DNA of 64,000 nucleotides from Pelagibacterales bacterium SAG-MED22 (GTDB lineage: Bacteria > Pseudomonadota > Alphaproteobacteria > Pelagibacterales > Pelagibacteraceae): positions 408,146 through 472,145 of the forward strand of contig JACWDT010000001.1 in NCBI GenBank assembly GCA_014653985.1, given 5' to 3'. A program made the translations under genes and the position numbers. Positions 9,683-16,927 of this stretch are shown here, piece after piece (position 1 is the stretch's first letter; each line of letters opens with the position of its first letter). The notes under the pieces were generated by a model. That model was not told the origin of the DNA. It did no database searches and worked only from the letters and a program-made list of their open reading frames with translations.

Positions 9683-10186
9683 ATGAGAAAATTACTTTTA
9701 GTAATAATTTTTTTAGGTCTTAATGGCTGCATGACTGCACAAGAAGCAGCTATGAAATATGACTCTCAGCCTGCATCTAAACTTTGCTATGACTATTTTA
9801 ATTTACCTGATTATAATATTTGGCAACCTGATAGAAGAGCATCAATTATAAGAAGAAATCTTGATTGTTCTCCATACATGGCAAAAGCTTTAAGAGACAA
9901 AAGGGTTACAGAAGGATTAATAAGCTTAGGTCAAGCATTAAGCACTCCAACTCCAACTACTAGCACCGGATATTCAACCTCAACAGGTTTTACAAAAGTT
10001 TGTTATTATAATGGTGTTGGCGGGCAATCTGCAATTACTGTGCCTTCAACGTCAATATGTCCATTAACTCATACTCATAACATTTCTGGTTTTACTAAAA
10101 TATGTAGTTATCCTAATGCAATGGGTGGACCGAAAGCATTAACAGTAAGCTCAACTTCTATTTGTCCATTAACATATCCAAGATAA
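9683..10186 (+). CDS. Small lipoprotein with two C-terminal tandem repeats, function unknown
   Basis: I do not recognise a function. From the ATG at 9683 (167 residues) there is a lipoprotein signal peptide: MRKLLLVIIFLGLNGC, with lipobox LNGC and Cys16 as the likely lipidated residue. An upstream ATG at 9644 would put polar residues before the signal and is less likely. Residues about 34-65 carry a Cys-containing motif ending RRNLDCSPY. A Thr/Ser/Pro linker (87-101) leads to two about 28-residue repeats at 102-129 and 136-164, each reading GFTK-C-Y-GG-A-TV-STSICPLT. Each repeat has two Cys and may form a disulfide knot. The gene lies alone between the tmRNA-derived repeats, so it is probably acquired. 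Confidence 0.75.
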   Translation: MRKLLLVIIFLGLNGCMTAQEAAMKYDSQPASKLCYDYFNLPDYNIWQPDRRASIIRRNLDCSPYMAKALRDKRVTEGLISLGQALSTPTPTTSTGYSTSTGFTKVCYYNGVGGQSAITVPSTSICPLTHTHNISGFTKICSYPNAMGGPKALTVSSTSICPLTYPR

Positions 10187-10200
10187 AAATTTAAAATTTT

Positions 10201-10220
10201 AATTCCGAACACATTCCGAA
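10201..10220 (+). repeat. ATTCCGA-type paired direct repeat, right side of the islet
   Basis: Partner of 9618-9637, with two near-identical octamers. The remaining bases to the tmRNA end (10221-10279) show no gene. Confidence 0.6.
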
Positions 10221-10279
10221 TCCCTTAGTTGTATTTTTCAAATGACGTTGATACTGCAAACTAAATTAACAAATGAGAA

Positions 10280-10304
10280 GGGGCGTTCTGTTGCCAGGTG
10301 CCCC
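10280..10304 (+). repeat. tmRNA 3'-end segment, ssrA-proximal copy
   Basis: Identical over 25 bases to 9526-9550. This copy is part of the intact tmRNA coding half; the other stands alone by ppdK. Confidence 0.85.
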
Positions 10305-10537
10305 GAACCCCGTTTGCTTAATTAACTAAGTTAATTAGGCAGCAAGTGCGTAACTTTCGTTAGCAATTATAAATTAGCCCGTCACGGTGGAACAATCCCG
10401 AACGAAAGAATAGCCTTTAGACATTCGTCGAATCTAGTTCACCCCCATAAGTTGTAATGGTGGAGGTGGTGGGTACTGCCCCCACGTCCGCAATGGTTAT
10501 TACGAAATTCGTTTATCGTCGTAGTTGGAAAACCAAC
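10280..10537 (-). ncRNA. ssrA: Two-piece (permuted) transfer-messenger RNA
   Basis: Read on the minus strand, the acceptor half comes first. It has a T arm GTGGG/CCCAC with a 7-base loop, then CACCTCC and ACCA ending at 10458. An 11-base spacer follows, then the coding half starts at 10446 with GGGGGTGAACTAGATTCGACG. GGGGGTG pairs with CACCTCC as a 7-bp acceptor stem (one G-U). TTCGTT in the coding half can pair with AACGAA in the acceptor half to join the pieces. The tag frame (10364 down to 10335) reads ANESYALAA and stop, ending in the ALAA degron. The coding half ends at 10280 with a GGGGC/GCCCC hairpin. tmRNA rescues stalled ribosomes with SmpB. The order 3' half before 5' half is typical of alphaproteobacteria. 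The acceptor half's 5' end (near 10523) is approximate. Confidence 0.93.
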
Positions 10538-10543
10538 ATTATT

Positions 10544-10571
10544 AATATAAAAGGAATTACAACAGATTCAA
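10544..10571 (-). promoter_or_regulatory. Predicted tmRNA promoter
   Basis: On the minus strand TTGAAT (10571-10566) is followed after 16 bases by TATATT (10549-10544). Transcription would start near 10537, at a GTTGG/CCAAC hairpin (10524-10537) just before the acceptor half. It lies in the short divergent spacer shared with thyX. Prediction only. Confidence 0.5.
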
Positions 10572-10579
10572 TAACAATC

Positions 10580-11527
10580 ATGAAACTTACAAAAGAACAA
10601 GCAATAGAAATAAAAAATCAACAATCTCAAAGCAATCAAACTAAAAGAGTTACAGTACCAGAACTTGAAAATATACTATACGAGGCGATTCCTGCATTAG
10701 ATCATGGTTTTGTAAGAGTAGTTGATTATATGGGGGATGATACTTCAATTGTTCAATCAGCAAGAGTCTCTTATGGAAAAGGAACTAAGCAAGTTTCAAC
10801 TGATAAAGGTTTAATCAAATATTTAATGAGACATTGGCATAGTACTCCATTTGAAATGTGCGAAATAAAATACCATATAAAGTTACCAATATTTATTGCT
10901 CGACAGTGGATTAGACACAGAACTGCTAATGTTAATGAATATTCTGCGAGATATTCTATTTTAGATAAAGAATTTTATTTACCTACACAAGAAAACTTAG
11001 CAGCTCAATCTACCAGTAATAGACAAGGTAGAGGTGATCTATTGGAAGGCAAACAAGCAGAAGAAGTTTTAGAACTTTTAAAAAGTGATGCTGAGAGAAC
11101 TTACGACAATTATGAAACAATGCTTAATGAAAGATTTGATGGTTCAACTATTGATGAAAATAAAAAAGGCTTAGCAAGAGAACTAGCAAGAATGAATTTG
11201 ACCTTAAATACCTATACTCAATGGTATTGGAAAACTGATCTTTTAAACCTAATGAATTTTTTAAGATTAAGAGCTGATATTCATGCACAATATGAAATAA
11301 GAGTTTACGCTGATATAATGCTGGATACTGTGAAAAAATGGGCTCCTATAACTTATGAAGCTTTTATGGATTATAGAGTTGGAGGTACAGAAGTTTCAGC
11401 TAAAGGAAAATTAATTATTCAAAAACTTATTAAACGTGAAAATATTGACGTAGATAACTCAGGACTCTCAAAAAGAGAGTGGAATGAGCTAATGATTGCT
11501 TTTGATCTTAAAGATAAGTTGATTTAA
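10580..11527 (+). CDS. thyX: Flavin-dependent thymidylate synthase
   Basis: ThyX methylates dUMP to dTMP using methylene-tetrahydrofolate, FAD and NADPH, and replaces ThyA. The signature RHR-x7-S is present as [14 protein letters not shown] (Arg112-Ser122), and the protein contains further FAD/dUMP-binding segments ([32 protein letters not shown]). I start at the ATG at 10580 (315 residues, [12 protein letters not shown]). The frame stays open upstream to 10457, but that stretch is the tmRNA acceptor half and promoter and encodes no family sequence. It converges with the Mrp-type gene, overlapping by 20 bp. Confidence 0.95.
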   Translation: MKLTKEQAIEIKNQQSQSNQTKRVTVPELENILYEAIPALDHGFVRVVDYMGDDTSIVQSARVSYGKGTKQVSTDKGLIKYLMRHWHSTPFEMCEIKYHIKLPIFIARQWIRHRTANVNEYSARYSILDKEFYLPTQENLAAQSTSNRQGRGDLLEGKQAEEVLELLKSDAERTYDNYETMLNERFDGSTIDENKKGLARELARMNLTLNTYTQWYWKTDLLNLMNFLRLRADIHAQYEIRVYADIMLDTVKKWAPITYEAFMDYRVGGTEVSAKGKLIIQKLIKRENIDVDNSGLSKREWNELMIAFDLKDKLI

Positions 11528-12332
11528 TTTTATTAGCAAAATCTAAATATATTTTTGAAATTTCATGATCTGGATTTGCTTCTACTAAAGGTTTTCCTTC
11601 ATCTGAAGCTTTACCTACATCAGAATTAATTGGTATTTCACCTAAAAATTCTTTTTCAAATTCTTCTGCAGTTTTTTTAACACCACCTTCGCCAAATATT
11701 TTATATTTTTTACCATCATCTCCAATAAAAAAACTCATATTATCTACTAAACCTAAGATTTTTACTCCGAGTTTATCAAACATTTTAATACCTCTTTTGA
11801 CATCTAAAAGAGCGACCTCTTGTGGGGTAGAAACTATAATCGCACCATCCATTTTTATTTCTTGTGAAAAAGTTAATTGTGTATCTCCTGTGCCAGGTGG
11901 CATATCAACAATTATAAAATCTAATTCTTTCCAATTAACTTTTTGAGTAAAAGTTTTAATAGCACTTGTAACCATTGGACCACGCCATATCATGGGTGTT
12001 TGTTGGTCAGCTAAGAAACCAATGGACATACATTGAATATTATACTTAACAATAGGTTCTAATTTTTGGCCATCACTTTTAGGTTTTTCACTAATATTGA
12101 ACATTTTTGGAATTGAGGGACCATAAATGTCTGCATCTAATAATCCAACCTTACATCCAACTTGTTTTAAGGCTAAAGCTAAATTTGTAGCAAAAGTAGA
12201 TTTTCCAACACCACCTTTTGCGCTTGAAATTGCTATTGTAAATTTTGTTCCTAATATTGGATTTTTTGTGAATTTTTTAGGCTCAAGCTTCTGTTTCATT
12301 GCGGCACTAAGTTCGGGCTTTTTATCTGACAT
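11508..12332 (-). CDS. mrp: Mrp/NBP35-family P-loop ATPase (Fe-S cluster carrier type)
   Basis: Mrp (ApbC) proteins are dimeric ATPases that carry Fe-S clusters to target enzymes. The deviant Walker [12 protein letters not shown] (about 36-46), [10 protein letters not shown] and VDMPPGTGD are clear. Two things differ from E. coli Mrp. The N-terminal DUF59/MIP18 domain is absent, so the protein has 274 rather than about 370 residues. The region that normally has the cluster-binding CPxC motif reads [18 protein letters not shown] with no cysteine. Several alphaproteobacterial Mrp proteins are similar as I recall them. Cluster binding is therefore doubtful, ATPase function is not. It is divergent from hflK. 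Confidence 0.88.
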   Translation of the reverse strand: MSDKKPELSAAMKQKLEPKKFTKNPILGTKFTIAISSAKGGVGKSTFATNLALALKQVGCKVGLLDADIYGPSIPKMFNISEKPKSDGQKLEPIVKYNIQCMSIGFLADQQTPMIWRGPMVTSAIKTFTQKVNWKELDFIIVDMPPGTGDTQLTFSQEIKMDGAIIVSTPQEVALLDVKRGIKMFDKLGVKILGLVDNMSFFIGDDGKKYKIFGEGGVKKTAEEFEKEFLGEIPINSDVGKASDEGKPLVEANPDHEISKIYLDFANKIKSTYL

Positions 12333-12383
12333 ACAACTATCATTACTTGTTTTTTATAATAAAGACACTATATACTTCGTCAT

Positions 12384-13487
12384 ATGTCAGATGATTTTAG
12401 AGGTAGGGGTGGAAGCCCATGGGGATCACCTCCAGGTGGCGGAAATAATAATGGATCAGGTAGAGGCCCAACACCTCCGAACATTGATGAAATCATAAAA
12501 GAGATTCAAGATAAAATTAAAAAATTTTTACCTGGTGGAAAATCATCAGGTGGTAAATCTATCGGATTAATATTATTAGTTTTAGCCTTTATTTGGTTAG
12601 CAAGTGGACTTTATAGAGTTTTACCTGACGAACAAGGTGTTGTTTTAAGATTTGGTAAGTTTATTAAAACTACCCAACCAGGATTAAATTATCATATACC
12701 TTTCCCAGTAGAAAGTGTGCTTACTCCTAAAGTTACAAAAGTTAACAGAATAGATATAGGTTTTAGATCTGAAAGAGACAGTGGTTTTTCTACTGGTGGA
12801 GGAGTTGCAGATGTTCCACAAGAAAGTTTAATGTTAACTGGAGATGAAAACATTGTTAACATAGATTTTTCTGTATTCTGGGTAATTAAAGATGCAGGAA
12901 ATTTTTTATTTAAAATTCAAGACCCAGAGGGAACGGTTAAAGCAGCTGCAGAGACAGCTATGAGAGAGGTTATTGCAAAAAGTGATATTCAACCAATTTT
13001 AACTGAAGGTAGATCTAAAATTGAGGTAGAAACACAAGAAATTATCCAAAATATTTTAGATGACTATGAGAGTGGAATTCAAATTACGCAGGTCCAAACC
13101 CAAAAAGCCGATCCACCAGATCAAGTAATTGATGCATTTAGAGATGTACAAGCTGCAAGAGCAGATATGGAAAGATCTAAAAATGAAGCTGAAGCTTATG
13201 CTAACGATGTAATACCAAGAGCTAGAGGGGAAGGTCAAAAGATCTTACAAGCTGCTGAAGCATATAAAAAAGAAGTTGTAGCAAAAGCAGAGGGTGAAGC
13301 GAGTAGATTTATATCAATATATAATGAATATAAAAACGCAAAAGTAGTAACTCAGGAGAGAATGTACTTAGAAACGATGGAAAAAGTATTAGCAGATATT
13401 GACAAAGTGATAATAGAAAAAAATGCAGGTTCAGGAGTAGTGCCTTACTTACCACTTCCTGAATTAAAAAAGAAAGCGACTAATTAA
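12384..13487 (+). CDS. hflK: HflK, SPFH-domain regulator of membrane protease FtsH
   Basis: HflK forms a large periplasmic cage with HflC around the FtsH protease and restrains degradation of membrane proteins. The N-terminus is a glycine/proline-rich cytoplasmic tail (residues 1-55), followed by one membrane helix at about 58-78 (GLILLVLAFIWLASGLY), then the SPFH/band 7 domain (VLPDEQGVVLRFGK onward) and a long Ala/Glu-rich coiled coil to about 330. The 367 residues are normal. hflC begins at the base after the stop, so the two subunits are likely translationally coupled. Confidence 0.95.
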   Translation: MSDDFRGRGGSPWGSPPGGGNNNGSGRGPTPPNIDEIIKEIQDKIKKFLPGGKSSGGKSIGLILLVLAFIWLASGLYRVLPDEQGVVLRFGKFIKTTQPGLNYHIPFPVESVLTPKVTKVNRIDIGFRSERDSGFSTGGGVADVPQESLMLTGDENIVNIDFSVFWVIKDAGNFLFKIQDPEGTVKAAAETAMREVIAKSDIQPILTEGRSKIEVETQEIIQNILDDYESGIQITQVQTQKADPPDQVIDAFRDVQAARADMERSKNEAEAYANDVIPRARGEGQKILQAAEAYKKEVVAKAEGEASRFISIYNEYKNAKVVTQERMYLETMEKVLADIDKVIIEKNAGSGVVPYLPLPELKKKATN

Positions 13488-14360
13488 ATGAAAGCTGGAA
13501 AAATTTTAGGCGGATTAATTATTGCAATTGGTGTTTTAGCTTTTTTGTCAGTAATTATTGTAAAAGAAGTTAATCAGGCAATCATTCTTCAATTTGGAGA
13601 TCCAAAAAGAATAATTACTAAACCTGGTTTAAACTTTAAAATTCCATTTATTCAAAACGTGGTTTACCTTGATAAAAGAATATTAAATTTAGACACACCT
13701 CCCGAAGAAGTAATTGCTTCAGACCAAAAGCGTTTAATTGTTGATGCGTTTGCAAGATTTAAAATTGTTGATCCACTACAGTTCTATATTTCAGTTGGAG
13801 ATGAGAGGGTAGCACGATCAAGATTATCAACAATTATAAACTCGAGAATTAGAAATGTTTTAGGTCAAGAAGAATTACAAACTTTACTGTCTCAAGATAG
13901 ATCAAAACAAATGGCTTTAATTAAAGAAGGTGTAAATAACGAAGCTAAAAATTTTGGAATTACTATTGTTGATGTAAGAATTAAAAGAGCCGACCTTCCA
14001 CAAGCAAATAGTGATGCAATTTATAGAAGAATGCAAACGGAGCGGGAAAGAGAAGCAAAAGAATTTAGAGCAAAAGGTGCAGAGATGGCAGTTACCATCA
14101 CTTCAACTGCAGATAAAGAAGTCACAGTTATTTTAGCAGAATCACAAAAACAGTCAGAGATTATGAAAGGGGAAGGTGATGGTTTAAGAAATAAAATTTT
14201 TGCTGATGCCTTTGGTCAAGATCCTGAATTTTTTGCATTTTACAGAGCAATGCAGGCTTACGAAAAGGCATTAATTGGAGGGGAAACTTCTTTGATTTTA
14301 TCGCCTGACAGTGAGTTCTTCAAATTTTTTGGAAACATAAAACCTGAAATCCAACAATAA
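13488..14360 (+). CDS. hflC: HflC, partner of HflK
   Basis: HflC is the second SPFH subunit of the HflKC complex. Residues about 5-25 form the membrane anchor (GLIIAIGVLAFLSVIIV); the SPFH domain follows with NQAIILQFGDPKRIITKPGLNFKIPF split over about 29-55, then YRRMQTEREREAKEFRAKG, the conserved HflC coiled-coil signature near residue 185. Length 290 is normal. It sits directly between hflK (no gap) and the small DUF2065 gene (8 bp), matching the classical alphaproteobacterial hflKC-degP order. Confidence 0.95.
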   Translation: MKAGKILGGLIIAIGVLAFLSVIIVKEVNQAIILQFGDPKRIITKPGLNFKIPFIQNVVYLDKRILNLDTPPEEVIASDQKRLIVDAFARFKIVDPLQFYISVGDERVARSRLSTIINSRIRNVLGQEELQTLLSQDRSKQMALIKEGVNNEAKNFGITIVDVRIKRADLPQANSDAIYRRMQTEREREAKEFRAKGAEMAVTITSTADKEVTVILAESQKQSEIMKGEGDGLRNKIFADAFGQDPEFFAFYRAMQAYEKALIGGETSLILSPDSEFFKFFGNIKPEIQQ

Positions 14361-14368
14361 TTTTTTAA

Positions 14369-14554
14369 ATGAATGAGCTAGTCATAGCTTTTGGCTTATT
14401 CTTATTCGTTGAAGGAATTTTATATGCCATATTTCCAGCAAAAATGAAAAATATGTTAAAAAAATTAGAACTTGTGAAAGATAGTCAGTTGAGATCTGGA
14501 GGACTTATCTTTGCAATTATAGGATTTATAATTATTTATTATATAAAAAGTTAA
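14369..14554 (+). CDS. DUF2065 (YjeT-like) small membrane protein
   Basis: A 61-residue protein with two predicted membrane helices (about 3-22 and 44-59) separated by a basic loop KMKNMLKKLELVKDSQLRSGG. The pattern and position between hflC and a DegP-type protease match the YjeT/DUF2065 family. Its function is unknown; conservation of the location suggests a role with HflKC/FtsH or DegP in membrane-protein quality control, which is inference. It starts 8 bp after hflC and stops 1 bp before degP. Confidence 0.82.
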   Translation: MNELVIAFGLFLFVEGILYAIFPAKMKNMLKKLELVKDSQLRSGGLIFAIIGFIIIYYIKS

Positions 14555-14555
14555 A

Positions 14556-15965
14556 ATGAAAAAATTCAAAATTATCTTTATAACTATAATTTTATCTCTT
14601 AGTTCTTTAACTCAATCTTACTCAAAGCCTATCCCCGAGTCTTTTGCTGATCTCGCTGAAAAATTGATGCCATCTGTTGTAAATATTTCAACATCAACAA
14701 CTGTAGTTACAAAATCTAATCCACTACCATTTCAATTACCTCCAGGATCACCCTTTGGAGATATGTTTAAAGAGTTTGGAGATCCTCAAGAAAGACAATC
14801 AGCTGCATTAGGTTCAGGATTTATAATTGATGAAAAAGGGATAGTTATAACCAACAATCATGTAATACAAGATGCTGATGACATAATTGTTAGAGTAAAT
14901 GGTGATCAAGAATTTAAGGCAAAAGTTTTAGGAGCAGACCCACTAATGGATATAGCTGTTTTGCAATTAGAAACTAATGAAAAGTTTATACCGGTTGCTT
15001 TTGGTGACTCAGATAAAGCTAGAATAGGGGATTGGGTGATTGCTATTGGAAATCCATTTGGTTTAGGGGGCACAGTTACAGCTGGAATTATTTCAGCAAG
15101 AAACAGATCAATTGGACTATCTAGATATGAAGATTTTATTCAGACGGATGCCTCAATTAATTCAGGAAATTCTGGTGGACCCTTATTTGATATGGAGGGA
15201 AATGTTATAGGAATTAATACTGCTATTTTAGGTCGAAACGGTTCAATTGGTATTGGATTTTCAATTCCATCGAACAGTGCTCAAATTGTAATTAATCAAC
15301 TAATAGAATTTGGAGAAACTAAAAGAGGATGGCTGGGCGTAAGAATACAAGATGTCACAAAAGAAATTGCAGAGGTTGAAAAATTAGACAAACCAAGAGG
15401 CGCCTTAGTTGCAAGTGTAGCTGAAAATAGTCCATCAGAAAAAGCTGGAATAAAAGCTGGTGATATTATTTTAGAATTTAATGGTGAAAGAATTAATCAA
15501 ATGAAAGAACTACCAGCGATTGTTGCGCGAACACAAGTTGGTAAAAATGTTGAAGTTAAAATATGGAGAGATAAAAAAGAAATTATAAAAAATGTTTTAC
15601 TTGGAAGACTTGAAACATCAGAAGATTTTAAAGTTAGTGAAAAACAAAAAACAATAGATACCACTGATCAAATTCAAGATTTAAAAATTACTGTCAGATC
15701 TCTTAACAAAGAAGATATAAAAAATCGTAAACTGCCAAATCAAACTACTGGACTTGTGATCACAAGCATTCAAAATAATAGTCCTTTAGCTGGATCAATT
15801 GAGGTGAATAGTATTATTGTCGAGGCTCAAAAAGAAAGAATTAAGACTATTGACGATTTAATACAAATTACTAAGCAAGTTTTAAACTCAAATCAAAAAA
15901 CAATATTGCTTGCAATTTATAATAATCAAAATCAAAGAAGATATATTGGAATTAAGCTTGACTAA
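14556..15965 (+). CDS. degP: Periplasmic Do-type serine protease/chaperone (DegP/MucD)
   Basis: A HtrA-family protease that degrades or refolds damaged periplasmic proteins. A signal peptide of about 23 residues (cleavage near SYS-KP) is followed by the trypsin-like domain with catalytic His102 (TNNHVIQ), Asp132 (DPLMDIAVL) and Ser206 (INSGNSGGPL). Two PDZ domains follow: one near 255-350 (GWLGVRIQDV, AGIKAGDIILEFNG) and a diverged one near 385-469. The 469 residues fit DegP/DegQ. It closes the hflK-hflC-DUF2065-degP operon; miaA starts 2 bp later. Confidence 0.93.
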   Translation: MKKFKIIFITIILSLSSLTQSYSKPIPESFADLAEKLMPSVVNISTSTTVVTKSNPLPFQLPPGSPFGDMFKEFGDPQERQSAALGSGFIIDEKGIVITNNHVIQDADDIIVRVNGDQEFKAKVLGADPLMDIAVLQLETNEKFIPVAFGDSDKARIGDWVIAIGNPFGLGGTVTAGIISARNRSIGLSRYEDFIQTDASINSGNSGGPLFDMEGNVIGINTAILGRNGSIGIGFSIPSNSAQIVINQLIEFGETKRGWLGVRIQDVTKEIAEVEKLDKPRGALVASVAENSPSEKAGIKAGDIILEFNGERINQMKELPAIVARTQVGKNVEVKIWRDKKEIIKNVLLGRLETSEDFKVSEKQKTIDTTDQIQDLKITVRSLNKEDIKNRKLPNQTTGLVITSIQNNSPLAGSIEVNSIIVEAQKERIKTIDDLIQITKQVLNSNQKTILLAIYNNQNQRRYIGIKLD

Positions 15966-15967
15966 TC

Positions 15968-16876
15968 ATGGATTTTAAATCCAAGATTATATTAATTTCT
16001 GGACCAACTGCTTCAGGTAAATCAAGTTTTGCTATTAAGCTTGCCAAAAAAGTAAATGGAGAAATTATAAATGCAGATAGCATGCAAGTTTATAAGCAAT
16101 TAAAGGTTCTTTCAGCAAGACCAGATCAAAAAAAATATCAAAAAATAAGACATCATCTATATGGCTTTCAAGATGTTAAAAAAAATTTTTCAACCGGGAA
16201 TTGGTTGAAATTAGTTTATAAAAAAATCGAAGAAATAAAAAAAAGAAAAAAAACGCCAATCCTTGTAGGAGGTACGGGTTTATATTTTAAGGCATTAACT
16301 GATGGACTGGTTAAAATTCCAAGCACACCCATAAAGATTAGAAATCAAATAAGACTAATGCATTCAAAAGTAGGTCAAGATAAGTTTTATAATAAACTTT
16401 TAAAACTTGACCCAGATTCTAAAAATAAAATTAATCCAACTGATCCGCACAGATCCATAAGAGCTTATGAAGTAAAATTATATACCAAGAAATCAATTCA
16501 TGAATGGTACAAAAATACTAAGTCTAATTTTCAAAAAAGTGATTTTTATAAAATTTATATTGATTTTCCTCGTTTGGAATTGATTGAGAAAATTATTCTC
16601 AGATCTAAGGAAATGATTAAAAATGGAGCAATTAAAGAAGTAAAAAATTTTATTAAATTAAAGGTCAAAAAAGACAAAAGTGTTAATAAGGCAATTGGTA
16701 TCAATGAAATCAGACAATACTTAAATAATGAAAAAGAATTGGAAGATATTATTGAAAATATATCAATAAAAACTAGGCAATACGCTAAAAGACAAAGCAC
16801 ATGGGCAAGAGGTAACATGAATACTTGGCTCAAATTAAAACCGAAAGAGTTAAATAATTTTTTAAAAAAAATTTAA
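15968..16876 (+). CDS. miaA: tRNA dimethylallyltransferase
   Basis: MiaA transfers a dimethylallyl group to A37 of tRNAs reading codons that begin with U. The P-loop GPTASGKSS (about 10-18), NADSMQVYKQL, ILVGGTGLYFKAL and the C-terminal TRQYAKRQSTWARG motif are all present. The 302 residues match the family; the protein is unusually lysine-rich, as expected in this AT-rich genome. It follows degP by 2 bp and precedes ilvB by 51 bp, where a separate promoter is likely. Confidence 0.95.
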   Translation: MDFKSKIILISGPTASGKSSFAIKLAKKVNGEIINADSMQVYKQLKVLSARPDQKKYQKIRHHLYGFQDVKKNFSTGNWLKLVYKKIEEIKKRKKTPILVGGTGLYFKALTDGLVKIPSTPIKIRNQIRLMHSKVGQDKFYNKLLKLDPDSKNKINPTDPHRSIRAYEVKLYTKKSIHEWYKNTKSNFQKSDFYKIYIDFPRLELIEKIILRSKEMIKNGAIKEVKNFIKLKVKKDKSVNKAIGINEIRQYLNNEKELEDIIENISIKTRQYAKRQSTWARGNMNTWLKLKPKELNNFLKKI

Positions 16877-16892
16877 ATATCTCAATCAAAAC

Positions 16893-16922
16893 TTGACCAA
16901 TCAGCACAACTTCAGCTAGATT
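16893..16922 (+). promoter_or_regulatory. Possible promoter producing a near-leaderless ilvB mRNA
   Basis: TTGACC (16893-16898) is followed after 18 bases by TAGATT (16917-16922), and the ilvB ATG begins only 6 bases later (16928). If used, the transcript would start at or very near the ATG. No ribosome binding site is visible before that ATG, which fits. Weak evidence. Confidence 0.3.
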
Positions 16923-16927
16923 GCGAA

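Larger units (their letters stand above)
9526..10279. mobile_element. Candidate remnant of an element integrated at ssrA
   Basis: About 750 bp lie between the two direct copies of the tmRNA 3' segment. Inside is one gene, a small lipoprotein, and there is no integrase. Near both inner edges are related 20-bp blocks (9618-9637 and 10201-10220), each holding two ATTCCGA-type octamers; such paired repeats could be old integrase arm sites. A perfect GAGTCAA/TTGACTC inverted repeat lies at 9635-9650. The arrangement of intact tmRNA, insert and partial tmRNA copy supports insertion, but without an integrase this remains inference. Confidence 0.5.

Noticed and set aside
10461..10500. tRNA-like T-arm read on the plus strand
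   Set aside because: It is the reverse complement of the tmRNA acceptor end; no cloverleaf forms on the plus strand.
10457..10579. Upstream in-frame extension of thyX
   Set aside because: It overlaps the acceptor half and promoter of the minus-strand tmRNA and has no thyX family sequence; the ATG at 10580 is the sensible start.
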